Origin: Oscillospiraceae bacterium
GTDB lineage: Bacteria > Bacillota > Clostridia > Oscillospirales > Oscillospiraceae
NCBI GenBank assembly: GCA_022792945.1
Contig: JAAWBZ010000064.1
Location: 1-45,639, forward strand
Reading direction: 5' to 3'
DNA length: 45,639 nucleotides
The position numbers were made by a program, and so were the translations under genes. The notes under the pieces were generated by a model. That model worked only from the letters and a program-made list of their open reading frames with translations. It had not been told where the DNA came from and searched no databases. Positions 27,785 to 34,907 of the stretch are shown here, piece after piece (position 1 is the first letter of the stretch; each line of letters starts with the position of its first letter).

Positions 27785-28892
27785 GGATCTCCAGCCCTCC
27801 CTTCCCCAGCCGCAGCAGCTGGCGGTATGCCACGGCGTCCGGGCGGCGGCGCTCGGCCCGGACGGTCTTGCCGGCGCTGCCCAGCAGCTCCACGGCCTGG
27901 AGGACCTGCCTGGGCTCCACGTCGCCGCCGTAGAGCACCAGCGCGTCCACCTGATACGCCGCCGGCGGCTGCAAACGCTCCAGCTGGTCCAGATACACCG
28001 CGAAGCCCACGGCCTGATTGTGCTTGCCCATCTTCTCCATCAGCCGGTCGTACCGCCCGCCGGAGAGAATGCCGGTGGGGATGCCATCCACAAAGCCCTG
28101 GAAAATGACGCCGTTGTAGTAGCGCATATCGTTGACGATGGAGAAGTCCAGCATCACCCGCTCCTCCAGCCCCGCCGCGCACAGCAGGCCCTGGAGCGTC
28201 CGCAGCTCCTCCAGGGCCGCGGCGGCCTGGGGGCGTTCGCTGAGGCCGGCCAGCGTCTCCAGGCAGGGGCCGAAGGGCCCGTGGAGCTGCGCCAGGGCCT
28301 GGAGCCGGGCGCAGTCCGCCTCCGGGATGGCGGCGGCGCGGCAGACGGCGTGCAGCTCATGGGGATTTTTCTCCCCGATGCACCGGAGCAGGGCGCCGCG
28401 GACCGCCGCCTCCGGCGCCAGCTCGTCCAGCAGCGCCGAGAGGAAGCCCAGGTGCGACAGGTCCAGCACCCACCGCGGGGAGATGACGGCCAGGCTCCGG
28501 GCGGCCAGGAGGATGACCTCGCCCATGGCGTAATCGTCCACCTGCCCGATGCACTCCAGGCCGGCCTGCATGATTTCCCGGAATCCGTCGGAGATCCGGG
28601 CAGCGCGGTAGACGGTCTCATTATAATAGAGCTTCTGAAGGGCCGGCTCGCCGTCCTTGGAATTCTTGATGATGGAGAGGGTGACGTCCGGCTTGAGGGC
28701 CAGCAGCCGCCCGGTGGTGTCGGTGAAGGTCAGCACCGAGTCGCTGACGAGGAAGCTCTTGTTGCGGGCGTAGAGGTCGTATTCCTCGAACCGGTTGACC
28801 TTGTATTGGCGGTAGCCGTACTTGCGGTAGAGGGCGCGCAGGCTGAAAATGGCCTGCTCATCCCGCCGCAGGACGGGGGACAGTTCTTCCAT
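27768..28892 (-). CDS. hisZ: ATP phosphoribosyltransferase regulatory subunit
   Basis: 374 aa histidyl-tRNA-synthetase-like protein without the anticodon-binding domain. The class II catalytic core is recognised from LLALKPDVTLSI and the late GGRYDRLMEKMGK. HisZ forms a hetero-octamer with short HisG and gives histidine feedback. It is the first gene of the operon, with GGAG 9 bases upstream. Confidence 0.93.
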   Translation of the reverse strand: MEELSPVLRRDEQAIFSLRALYRKYGYRQYKVNRFEEYDLYARNKSFLVSDSVLTFTDTTGRLLALKPDVTLSIIKNSKDGEPALQKLYYNETVYRAARISDGFREIMQAGLECIGQVDDYAMGEVILLAARSLAVISPRWVLDLSHLGFLSALLDELAPEAAVRGALLRCIGEKNPHELHAVCRAAAIPEADCARLQALAQLHGPFGPCLETLAGLSERPQAAAALEELRTLQGLLCAAGLEERVMLDFSIVNDMRYYNGVIFQGFVDGIPTGILSGGRYDRLMEKMGKHNQAVGFAVYLDQLERLQPPAAYQVDALVLYGGDVEPRQVLQAVELLGSAGKTVRAERRRPDAVAYRQLLRLGKGGLEILETDD

Positions 28893-28912
28893 AGTGGGAA
28901 ACTCCTTGCAAT

Positions 28913-28929
28913 GGCGGAGGAACTCCGCC
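28913..28929 (-). other. Short hairpin at the 5' end of the his mRNA
   Basis: GGCGGAG (28913-28919) pairs with CTCCGCC (28923-28929) around a GAA loop. It lies in the roughly 40-base leader, just after the expected start near 28933, and just before the ribosome binding site. It may protect the 5' end or mask translation. It is too short to be a leader-peptide attenuator. Confidence 0.5.
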
Positions 28930-28939
28930 GGATGGTGGT

Positions 28940-28972
28940 ATCATAGCACAGTTCTGCAAATTAGTCAACTAA
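28940..28972 (-). promoter_or_regulatory. his operon promoter with overlapping TrpR-like dyad
   Basis: On the minus strand TTGACT (28968-28963), a 17-base spacer and TATGAT (28945-28940). The -35 box is inside the dyad TTAGTCAACTAA (28961-28972). This resembles operators of the TrpR superfamily (ACTAGTTAACTAGT in E. coli). A TrpR-family regulator, HisR/YerC, controls histidine genes in many Firmicutes, so repression by such a protein is a reasonable inference. No T-box motif was found. Confidence 0.72.
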
Positions 28973-29084
28973 ATCGCTAACGAACTGCCGAGTGAAAATA
29001 TCGGGAAAGCTGTGCAGGATACACAAACCCCATTGTACCGCACCGGGCGGGGAAAAGCAAGGTGCGGGGGAAATGGAAAGTTCA

Positions 29085-29122
29085 AAATTTGTTTTGGATT
29101 CGTTCATAATCCATTCAAATTT
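29085..29122. promoter_or_regulatory. Imperfect dyad and promoter before the candidate ncRNA
   Basis: AAATTTG (29085-29091) and GGATT are mirrored by AATCC and CAAATTT (29116-29122) about a 7-base centre. Within it CATAAT (29105-29110) is a good -10 preceded at 18 bases by TTCAAA (29081-29086), giving a plus-strand start near 29117. Read as DNA, it is an operator-like dyad. Confidence 0.45.
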
Positions 29123-29291
29123 ATCCGTTAGACTGTAAGTGTCAAAGGGAACCGGGAAGCACCGGCCCGCGGGAGTCCCGCGGGGAGCCGACGGTGCGCT
29201 GAACCCAGACTCTTGACTTCATCTTATTCTCCTCTTTTCTCTTTCTTCAAAAATATACCGCCCAGGGCTTCGGCCCTGGGCGGTATATTTT
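29117..29291 (+). ncRNA. Candidate structured small RNA
   Basis: No supported reading frame lies here, but a plausible promoter precedes it and a perfect terminator ends it. The segment 29141-29217 folds as nested helices: GTCAA with TTGAC (29141-29145/29213-29217), GGG with CCC, GCACCG with CGGTGC (29159-29164/29192-29197) and CCCGCGGG with CCCGCGGG (29166-29173/29177-29184, loop AGT). A pyrimidine-rich unstructured stretch joins this to the terminator. I do not recognise it as 6S, SRP, tmRNA or a named riboswitch. No gene follows on the same strand, so it is more likely a free sRNA than a leader. Confidence 0.5.
29250..29291. terminator. Strong bidirectional terminator with UUCG loop
   Basis: A 19-bp perfect stem (29250-29268 with 29273-29291) and a TTCG tetraloop. 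The stem ends are A/T-rich (AAAA and TTTT), so it can work for the plus-strand RNA and for the minus-strand recombinase gene, whose stop is 28 bases away. Confidence 0.9.
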
Positions 29292-29318
29292 CAGGCGCTT
29301 CCGCCTCGGCGGGCCCGG

Positions 29319-29915
29319 TCAGTCCTTGCGCTCCAGCCGGACGGCTTTGGCGTAGAAGGTGCCCTCGGGCATTTTGCAGGCGTCGGCGGCCTGGCGGAGG
29401 GTCATTTTTTTGCTGCGCCAATCCTGGTGGACCTCATGGAAGTTGGCGGGAAGCGGCCGGGCCGGACGGCCGAACTTGACGCCCCGGGCCTTGGCGGCGG
29501 CGATGCCCTCGGCCTGGCGTGCGCGGATGTTCACCCGCTCGTTCTCCGCCACGAAGGAGAGCACCTGCAGGACGATGTCGCTGAGGAACGTCCCCATCAG
29601 GTCCTTGCCTCGCCGCGTGTCCAGCAGCGGCATATCCAGCACCACAATGTCCACGCCCCGCTCCTTGGTGAGCAGACGCCACTGCTCGAGGATCTCCTCG
29701 TAGTTGCGTCCCAGGCGGTCGATGCTCTTGACGAAGAGCAGATCGTCCTTCTTCATGCGCCGGACCATCCGCTGATAGGCCGGGCGGGCGAAGTCCTTGC
29801 CGGACTGCTTGTCCATGTACAGATTCTGTTCCGCGATCCCCGCCTCGTGCAGCGCGACGACTTGCCGGTCCTCGTTCTGTTCCCGGCTGGATACGCGGAT
29901 GTAGCCGTAGATCAT
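29319..29915 (-). CDS. Serine recombinase (resolvase/invertase family)
   Basis: 198 aa, the normal size of small serine recombinases. The N-terminal catalytic domain begins MIYGYIRVSSREQNEDRQ with the nucleophilic Ser at 9 or 10, and includes KSIDRLGRNYEEI with the conserved Arg pair. A helix-turn-helix lies at the C-terminus (MTLRQAADACKMPEGTFY). It has no transposase partner and no obvious pair of crossover sites, so it is an orphan resolvase or invertase. It is divergent from sortase B. Its promoter probably uses TTGACA (29963-29958) with a weak -10. Confidence 0.92.
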   Translation of the reverse strand: MIYGYIRVSSREQNEDRQVVALHEAGIAEQNLYMDKQSGKDFARPAYQRMVRRMKKDDLLFVKSIDRLGRNYEEILEQWRLLTKERGVDIVVLDMPLLDTRRGKDLMGTFLSDIVLQVLSFVAENERVNIRARQAEGIAAAKARGVKFGRPARPLPANFHEVHQDWRSKKMTLRQAADACKMPEGTFYAKAVRLERKD

Positions 29916-29935
29916 GTCGATTCCCCTCCTGCTTT

Positions 29936-29963
29936 ATCTGTTATATAGAAGAGGAAGTGTCAA
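29936..29963 (-). promoter_or_regulatory. Putative recombinase promoter and dyad
   Basis: On the minus strand there is a perfect -35 TTGACA (29963-29958), but the -10 is poor (AGATAA- or GATAAA-like at 18-19 bases). The overlapping TCTGTTATATAGA is an imperfect dyad that could be a binding site for the recombinase itself. Confidence 0.35.
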
Positions 29964-29968
29964 CCATC

Positions 29969-29997
29969 TTGCAATTTCGCACGGCACTTGGTATAAT
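29969..29997 (+). promoter_or_regulatory. Sortase B promoter
   Basis: TTGCAA (29969-29974), 17-base spacer, TATAAT (29992-29997) with a TGG extension. Transcription would start near 30004, leaving a very short leader with AGGAGGAGG before the start codon. Confidence 0.8.
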
Positions 29998-30020
29998 TTT
30001 TCCCAGGAGGAGGCGAGGCC

Positions 30021-30845
30021 ATGAAAACAAAGGCATTACGGGTCTTGAGCTGGGTGCTGCTGGCGGTGGCCGCGGTGGGCCTGGTGGTGATCGTGCGGCA
30101 GAAGATGGGCCTGGAGACCGGCGCCAAGGCCTACGACGAGGCGGCCCGTCTGGCCGGCTTCGCGCCCGCCCAGGCGGCGGACGCGCCGGAGGACACGCCC
30201 GCGCCCTCCGTCACCCGGCCGCAGCTGATGGAGGAGGACGCGGGCCCCGCGGCCGAGACGCCCCGCGAGCTGCCCGAGGAGGCCAGGCACCTGGAAAATC
30301 TGGACCTGCCGGCCCTGCGGGCGGTCAATGAACAGGTCTGCGGGTGGATCGAGATCCCCGGAACGCCCCTGTCCTACCCGCTGGTGCAGGGAGAGGACAA
30401 CCAGTATTACCTGACCCACACCTGGACCTTTGAATACAGCCCCATGGGGGCGATCTACTTCGAGTGCACCAACCAGCCGGACCTCTCGGACTTCCACACG
30501 CTGATCTACGGCCACCGGATGATGGACGACACCTCCATGTTCAGCAGCCTCAAGGAGTACAAGAGCCTGGACTACTGGCAGAAGCACCCCAGCGTGTATC
30601 TGGCCATGGAGGACGGGGTGCACCAGTACGACATCTTCTCGGCCCACCAGGTGCGCACCACGGAGATGGTCTACCGGCTGGATGTGGCGGATATGAAGGA
30701 GGATTTTTACCTCTACTGCATTGAAAACTCCGACATCCAGACCGGCGTGATGCCCCAGCGGGGCGACCAGATCCTGACGCTCTCCACCTGCGCCAACCTA
30801 GGTAGCTCCGTCCGCTGGGTGGTCCACGCGATCCGGCGCTACTAA
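30021..30845 (+). CDS. srtB: Class B sortase
   Basis: 274 aa. An N-terminal membrane helix (VLSWVLLAVAAVGLVVIV, about 8-25) and an Ala/Pro/Glu linker lead to the sortase domain (about 90-274). Catalytic residues are H165 in IYGHRM, C257 in LTLSTCANL and R265 in SSVRWVVHA. The YPLVQGEDNQYYL and TLSTC patterns indicate class B. It should join a surface protein to the wall peptide on the outer face. No sorting-signal substrate gene is in the window. Its stop codon directly touches a repeat element. Confidence 0.93.
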   Translation: MKTKALRVLSWVLLAVAAVGLVVIVRQKMGLETGAKAYDEAARLAGFAPAQAADAPEDTPAPSVTRPQLMEEDAGPAAETPRELPEEARHLENLDLPALRAVNEQVCGWIEIPGTPLSYPLVQGEDNQYYLTHTWTFEYSPMGAIYFECTNQPDLSDFHTLIYGHRMMDDTSMFSSLKEYKSLDYWQKHPSVYLAMEDGVHQYDIFSAHQVRTTEMVYRLDVADMKEDFYLYCIENSDIQTGVMPQRGDQILTLSTCANLGSSVRWVVHAIRRY

Positions 30846-31007
30846 GAACCTGTATGCACAACTGTCCACAGCCGGCAGGCCGGGGCTTTGGCCGCCCTGC
30901 CGCGTTAAAAAATCTTGAAATACATCCAGTATTCCTGCAATTTTTTGCCTTGCAGGACGGCTGAATCCCTCGTCCTGCTGGCCGCGTCCGGTTATGAATA
31001 CAGGTTC
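30846..31007. repeat. MITE-like element with 17-bp terminal inverted repeats
   Basis: A 162-bp non-coding element. The left end GAACCTGTATGCACAAC (30846-30862) and right end GTTATGAATACAGGTTC (30991-31007) are inverted repeats with two mismatches. The interior has hairpin-forming segments (GCAGGAC with GTCCTGC; CCTGCA with TGCAGG). It starts at the base after the sortase stop codon. A solitary end-like copy occurs at 33769-33785. I see no clear target-site duplication. Confidence 0.65.
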
Positions 31008-31026
31008 AAAAACAATCCACGACACA

Positions 31027-31085
31027 GCGCGGCGGTCCAAAGTCCCCTCGGTGGGAGCTTCAGACCGCCGCGCCGGCTCTTTTTT
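31027..31085 (+). terminator. Terminator downstream of sortase B
   Basis: GCGCGGCGGTC (31027-31037) pairs with GACCGCCGCGC (31063-31073), with a smaller CCC/GGG stem inside the loop, followed by CTCTTTTTT. It acts on plus-strand transcription that crosses the MITE-like element. Confidence 0.85.
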
Positions 31086-31102
31086 ACGCGATGGCGCCCG
31101 GC

Positions 31103-31852
31103 TCACGCCTCCCCGCGCCGGCGCAGGTGCGCCTCGATCTCGGTCAGCTGCTCCGGGGTGTTGACGCCCAGGACCTGCTCGCCCAGGACGGCGCGGCAGA
31201 CCTGCACCTTCCCGCCGGCCTGCTGGATCAGCGCCGGCACGTCGGTGAGGTAGTATTCCTGCTGCGCGTTGTGGTTCTCCAGCCGGCTGAGGCCGTCCAG
31301 CAGGGCCGGGGCGTCGAAGGCGTAGATGCCTGCGTTGATGTCCCGGATAGCCCGCTGGGCGTCGGTGCAGTCCTTCTCCTCCACGATGCCGATCAGGGAC
31401 TCGTCCGGGCCGGTGAGGACCCGTCCGTAGCCCGTGGGGTCCTCCGTATCCGCGCCGGCCAGGAGGGTGCACTGGGCCTTTGACGCCGCGTGGCGGCGCA
31501 GCAGCTCCTGATAGACCTCCCGCCGCAGCAGCGGGATGTCGCCGTAGGCCACCAGCACTGTGCCCCGGAAGCCCTCCAGGAGGGGCCGCGCAGCGCTGAC
31601 GGCATGGCCGGTGCCCAGCTGCGGCTCCTGCAGGGCTGTGGGGTAGGCCGGGAAGGCGGCCTCCACGGCCTCGTGCATGTAGCCCACCACCAGGATGACG
31701 TCCTCCGGCGGCAGGAAATCCAGCTGCCGCAGCACATGGTGCAGCAGCGGCCTGCCGCAGGCCAGGCGCAGGACCTTGGGGCTGTGGCAGGTTTCGGACT
31801 GCATCCTGGTGCCCTTGCCGGCGGCCAGGACAACGGCTTTGATCTGGGACAT
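31103..31852 (-). CDS. GlmU-like sugar-phosphate nucleotidyltransferase, uridylyltransferase domain only
   Basis: 249 aa. The N-terminal AVVLAAGKGTRM is the nucleotide-binding signature of NTP transferases, and QEPQLGTGHAV and VAYGDIPLL match the GlmU uridylyltransferase domain, including the metal Asp. The left-handed helix acetyltransferase domain of bacterial GlmU (another 200 residues) is absent, so this is a stand-alone pyrophosphorylase, probably making UDP-GlcNAc or a similar nucleotide sugar. It follows an acyl-carrier-like gene by 19 bases in one unit. The start at 31852 has GGAGGAGAG upstream. Confidence 0.85.
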   Translation of the reverse strand: MSQIKAVVLAAGKGTRMQSETCHSPKVLRLACGRPLLHHVLRQLDFLPPEDVILVVGYMHEAVEAAFPAYPTALQEPQLGTGHAVSAARPLLEGFRGTVLVAYGDIPLLRREVYQELLRRHAASKAQCTLLAGADTEDPTGYGRVLTGPDESLIGIVEEKDCTDAQRAIRDINAGIYAFDAPALLDGLSRLENHNAQQEYYLTDVPALIQQAGGKVQVCRAVLGEQVLGVNTPEQLTEIEAHLRRRGEA

Positions 31853-31871
31853 GGGCGCTCTCCTCCTGTAC

Positions 31872-32099
31872 TTACAATTGGTCCTCGACGAAGCGGGCCA
31901 GCTCGGCCACGGTGGTGCTGCCGGTCACGAAGTCCTCGGGCACAGAGACGCCCAGCTCCTCCTCAATGCCCATGAGCACCTCGGCCAGGTCCGCCGGGCC
32001 GCACTCCAGGTCCTGGAGAATGACGGTGCCCTTGCGGATGCGCGCCTCGTCGCAGCTGAGGCATTGGGACAGCATTTCACAAATCGTTTCATATACCAT
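31872..32099 (-). CDS. Acyl-carrier-like protein lacking the phosphopantetheine serine
   Basis: 75 aa, normal acyl carrier length, and aligns well around LMGIEEELGVSVPEDF, the helix II-loop pattern of ACP. The carrier motif Asp-Ser-Leu should fall at 34-36, but the protein has Gly-Pro-Ala (LECGPADLAEVL), so it cannot take phosphopantetheine there. The frame is intact, the ribosome binding site GGAGGG is good and a clear promoter is present, so it looks expressed and not decayed. It may act as a structural or regulatory partner. The start at 32099 is used because frame extension upstream runs through the promoter. Confidence 0.72.
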   Translation of the reverse strand: MVYETICEMLSQCLSCDEARIRKGTVILQDLECGPADLAEVLMGIEEELGVSVPEDFVTGSTTVAELARFVEDQL

Positions 32100-32136
32100 G
32101 ATGGATCCCTCCGGGAAAGATAGTATGGCATAAGTA

Positions 32137-32165
32137 AGTATAGGCAGTTTGCGCCCGGTTTTCAA
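32137..32165 (-). promoter_or_regulatory. Promoter of the ACP-like/nucleotidyltransferase unit
   Basis: Minus strand TTGAAA (32165-32160), 17-base spacer, TATACT (32142-32137). The start lies near 32130, about 30 bases before the ACP-like start codon. Confidence 0.75.
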
Positions 32166-32283
32166 GCCTTGTGCGTGTGGATTTCCACCGAAAATTTTCG
32201 CCGGATTTTGGTTATTTTCCCGGATATTGGCACAAAGCCGCCCTCCGGACGCCCTTTGCGGGCGGAATGGGCCATTTGGGGTG

Positions 32284-32312
32284 TTGACCTGTGTCGTTCC
32301 TTGCCATATAAT
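32284..32312 (+). promoter_or_regulatory. Promoter of the MATE transporter gene
   Basis: TTGACC (32284-32289), 17-base spacer, TATAAT (32307-32312). The start is near 32319, 27 bases before the ATG. Confidence 0.85.
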
Positions 32313-32345
32313 AGCACGGAAACTGTATTTTTGGGAGTCAGAAAT

Positions 32346-33743
32346 ATGCAAAAGAAATCAAACGGCAATCCCCCGCAGGTCGCCAGCAGCGACCGGCTGG
32401 GCAGCATGCCCGTGGGGCGGCTGCTCTTCACCATGGCCGCGCCGATGATCGTTTCCATGATTATCCAGGCGTTCTACAACATCATCGACAGCATCTATGT
32501 CTCCCAGATCAGCGAGAACGCCCTCACCGCCGTCTCGCTGGTGTTCCCGCTGCAAACGCTGATGATCGCGGTCTGCACGGGTCTGGGGGTGGGCATGAAC
32601 GCCTCCCTCTCCCGCAGCCTCGGCGAGGGCGACGCCCCCCGGGCCAACCGCATCGCCCTCAACGCGCTGTTTCTCATTCTGATCTCGGTAGTGGTCTTTA
32701 CTCTGGTGGGCCTCCTGGGGGCGCGGGCGTTTCTCTCCACCCAGACCGACATCGATGAGATCGTGGACGGCGGCACGACGTATCTTACCATCTGCATGGG
32801 CCTGTGCGTGTTTCTCTTCTTCGAGATCACCTTCGAGCGTCTGCTCCAGGCCACGGGCCGCACCCTGGACACCATGATCTCCCAGGGCGTGGGCGCCATC
32901 CTCAATATCATCTTTGATCCCATCCTGATCTTCGGCCGCTATGGCTTCCCGGAGATGGGCATCGCCGGCGCGGCGGTGGCCACGGTGTTCGGGCAGGCCG
33001 TGGCCTGCGTCCTGGCCATCGTGTTCCATCAGGCGAAGAACAAGGAGATTCGTCTCAAATTCCGCGGCTTCCGCCCCAGCTGGGAGCTGTGCCGGGTGGT
33101 GCTGGCCATCGGCGTGCCGTCCATCCTGATGCAGGCCATCGGCTCGGTGATGTGTTTTGGCATGAACCAGATCCTCCTGTCCTTCGTCTCCACCGCCGCA
33201 GCGGTGTTCGGCGTCTACTTCAAGCTCCAGAGCATGGTGTTCATGCCGGTGTTCGGCCTGAACAACGGCATGGTGCCGATTATTGCCTATAACTACGGCG
33301 CGCGGCGCAAGGACCGGATGCTGAAGACCATCCGGCTCTCGGCGGTGACGGCGGTGGTGATGATGCTGGCGGGACTGGCGGTGATGCAGGCCGCGCCGGA
33401 GACCATGCTGCGCCTGTTCAACGCCGACGACAATATGCTGGATATCGGCGTACCGGCGCTGCAGACGCTGAGCATCAGTTTTCTGTTCGCGGGCTTTGGC
33501 ATCGTGATCTCGTCGGTGTTCCAGGCGCTGGGGAACGGCGTGTACAGCCTGATTATCTCCTTTGTCCGGCAGGTGATCGTGCTGCTGCCGGCGGCGTACC
33601 TGCTGTCCCTGAGCGGCCGGGTGGAGCTGGTCTGGTGGGCCTTCCCCATCGCGGAGGTGGCGTCGGTGGTGTGCTGCCTCGTGTTCCTCGCGCGGGTCAA
33701 CCGGCGTATTCTGAAGCCGATGGACGAGGCACAGCGCCGATGA
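32346..33743 (+). CDS. MATE family efflux transporter
   Basis: 465 aa, about 12 membrane helices in two similar halves. The first helix pair reads PMIVSMIIQAFYNIIDSIYV, and the second half repeats the plan (GVPSILMQAIGSVMCFGMN). The mid-protein IIAYNYGARRKDRM is a family hallmark. It exports cationic or drug-like compounds using a Na+ or H+ gradient. The start at 32346 follows GGGAG; the longer open frame crosses the promoter and is not used. It stands alone, so no substrate can be named. Confidence 0.93.
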   Translation: MQKKSNGNPPQVASSDRLGSMPVGRLLFTMAAPMIVSMIIQAFYNIIDSIYVSQISENALTAVSLVFPLQTLMIAVCTGLGVGMNASLSRSLGEGDAPRANRIALNALFLILISVVVFTLVGLLGARAFLSTQTDIDEIVDGGTTYLTICMGLCVFLFFEITFERLLQATGRTLDTMISQGVGAILNIIFDPILIFGRYGFPEMGIAGAAVATVFGQAVACVLAIVFHQAKNKEIRLKFRGFRPSWELCRVVLAIGVPSILMQAIGSVMCFGMNQILLSFVSTAAAVFGVYFKLQSMVFMPVFGLNNGMVPIIAYNYGARRKDRMLKTIRLSAVTAVVMMLAGLAVMQAAPETMLRLFNADDNMLDIGVPALQTLSISFLFAGFGIVISSVFQALGNGVYSLIISFVRQVIVLLPAAYLLSLSGRVELVWWAFPIAEVASVVCCLVFLARVNRRILKPMDEAQRR

Positions 33744-33768
33744 TAGGCAAAAAAGCCCCGGCCAGACG

Positions 33769-33876
33769 GTTGTGCGTACAGGTTCTAAAATCAATAGCTT
33801 TGTAAGGACCGCGGAAAACGGGGCGGTGCGGACAGCGGGCGATGTCGGTTCAGACATCGCCCGCTGTCCGCGCCGG
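33769..33876 (+). repeat. Dispersed intergenic hairpin repeat, copy 2, with MITE-end sequence
   Basis: GTTGTGCGTACAGGTTC (33769-33785) matches the terminal inverted repeat of the 30846-31007 element with one mismatch. It is directly followed by TAAAATCAAT (33786-33795), GCGGAAAACGGGGCGG (33811-33826) and a perfect 19-bp hairpin (33828-33846 with 33853-33871, 6-base loop). The last three parts match copy 1 at the window start in reverse orientation. The hairpin could also stop transcription between the convergent genes. Confidence 0.75.
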
Positions 33877-33877
33877 T

Positions 33878-33905
33878 AAAGCCCTGCGTTTCCCAGGCTT
33901 TTTCA
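33878..33905. terminator. Possible terminator between MATE and sensor kinase genes
   Basis: AAAGCCCTG pairs imperfectly (one bulge) with CCAGGCTTT, followed on the plus strand by TTTTCAT and on the minus strand by TTT. It is weaker than the repeat hairpin beside it. Confidence 0.45.
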
Positions 33906-33917
33906 TTTGGAAATCCC

Positions 33918-34907
33918 TCACTTGATGCCCACGGCCTGCCGGGAGAGATCCAGGAGGACCTTCGTCCCCCGGCCGGGAGCGGACTCGAGGGCGATGCGGT
34001 GGCCCAGCATATCCATGGTCCGTTTGCACAGGGCTAAGCCGATGCCGGTGGCCCGCTGGTCCAGACGGCCCGCTGCGCCGGTGTAGCCCCACTCAAACAC
34101 CCGCGGCAGGTCCTCCGGCGGGATGCCGATGCCGGTGTCCGTGACGGTCAGCGTCGCCTCGTCCTGGAAGTCCAGGCGCACGCTGCCGCCGGCGGGGGTG
34201 TACTTCACCGCGTTGGTCAGCACCTGCTCCAGCACGAAGCCCAGCCACTTCCCGTCGGTCAGCACCGCCCGGTCCAGGTCCCCCAGCACCGGGCGGATCT
34301 GCTTGCCGATGAACAGCGGCGAGAGCCGCCGCACGGCCCCGCGCACCAGCGCGCCGGCGTCGCAGCGGCGGAAGGCCAGATCATTCTCCGCCGCCTCCAG
34401 GCGCTGGTACTGAAGGGCCATGTCCACATACTGCTCCAGCCTGAGGACCTCCCGGCCCATGGCCTCCGCGTCCGGCGTCTCGTCCCGCAGTAGCAGGGAC
34501 AAAGCCGCCAGCGGCGTCTTGACCTGGTGGGACCACTGGGTATAATAGAGCCGCGCCCGGGCGGCGGCTTCGGCGGCGGCGGCGGCCTCCCGGCGGCGCC
34601 GCTGCTCCACGGCCCCGGTCAGGGCCAGGGCCTGGGCGAGCAGCGGGTCGGAGACCTGGGGCAGCTCCCCGGAGAAGCGGCCGGCCAGCTCCGTCAGGTG
34701 GGAAAGCTCCCAGAAGCGCCGCCGGTAGGCATGGAAGTCCAGCGCCGCCGCCACGGCGGTCACGCTCCCCACCACGATGAGCGTATAGACCGCGGGGCCG
34801 GATTCGGCGTAGTAAAGCCCGTAGAGCGCCCAGAGGAGCGCCGCGCACACCGCGATGAGCAAGGCGGCCCAGCGGCGGCTTTTGAGATAGCGGCCCAGCA
34901 TCCTCAT
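33918..34907 (-). CDS. BceS-type sensor histidine kinase
   Basis: 329 aa. Two closely spaced membrane helices (about 13-33 and 39-57) with almost no extracellular loop, as in intramembrane-sensing kinases. The phosphorylation His is H127 in WSHQVKTPLAALSLL. The ATPase domain has an N box (EQVLTNAVKYTPAGG), G1 (VTDTGIGIP) and G2 (GIGLAL). Such kinases sense antimicrobial peptides through a BceAB transporter, and one lies divergent nearby. It starts inside the regulator stop (ATGA), so it is coupled to it. Confidence 0.9.
   Translation of the reverse strand: MRMLGRYLKSRRWAALLIAVCAALLWALYGLYYAESGPAVYTLIVVGSVTAVAAALDFHAYRRRFWELSHLTELAGRFSGELPQVSDPLLAQALALTGAVEQRRRREAAAAAEAAARARLYYTQWSHQVKTPLAALSLLLRDETPDAEAMGREVLRLEQYVDMALQYQRLEAAENDLAFRRCDAGALVRGAVRRLSPLFIGKQIRPVLGDLDRAVLTDGKWLGFVLEQVLTNAVKYTPAGGSVRLDFQDEATLTVTDTGIGIPPEDLPRVFEWGYTGAAGRLDQRATGIGLALCKRTMDMLGHRIALESAPGRGTKVLLDLSRQAVGIK

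Noticed and set aside
28893..29220. T-box or leader-peptide attenuator for the his operon
   Set aside because: The T-box motif is not present in the minus-strand leader, and the predicted leader is only about 40 bases with no run of His codons.
29140..29220. Cobalamin riboswitch
   Set aside because: GGGAACCGG-like bases recall the class, but the GCCACTG core and the CAGGAnACCTGCC box are missing and no gene follows on that strand.
30021..31007. Sortase substrate or pilin gene near sortase B
   Set aside because: No frame with a sorting signal and hydrophobic tail is found within several kb.
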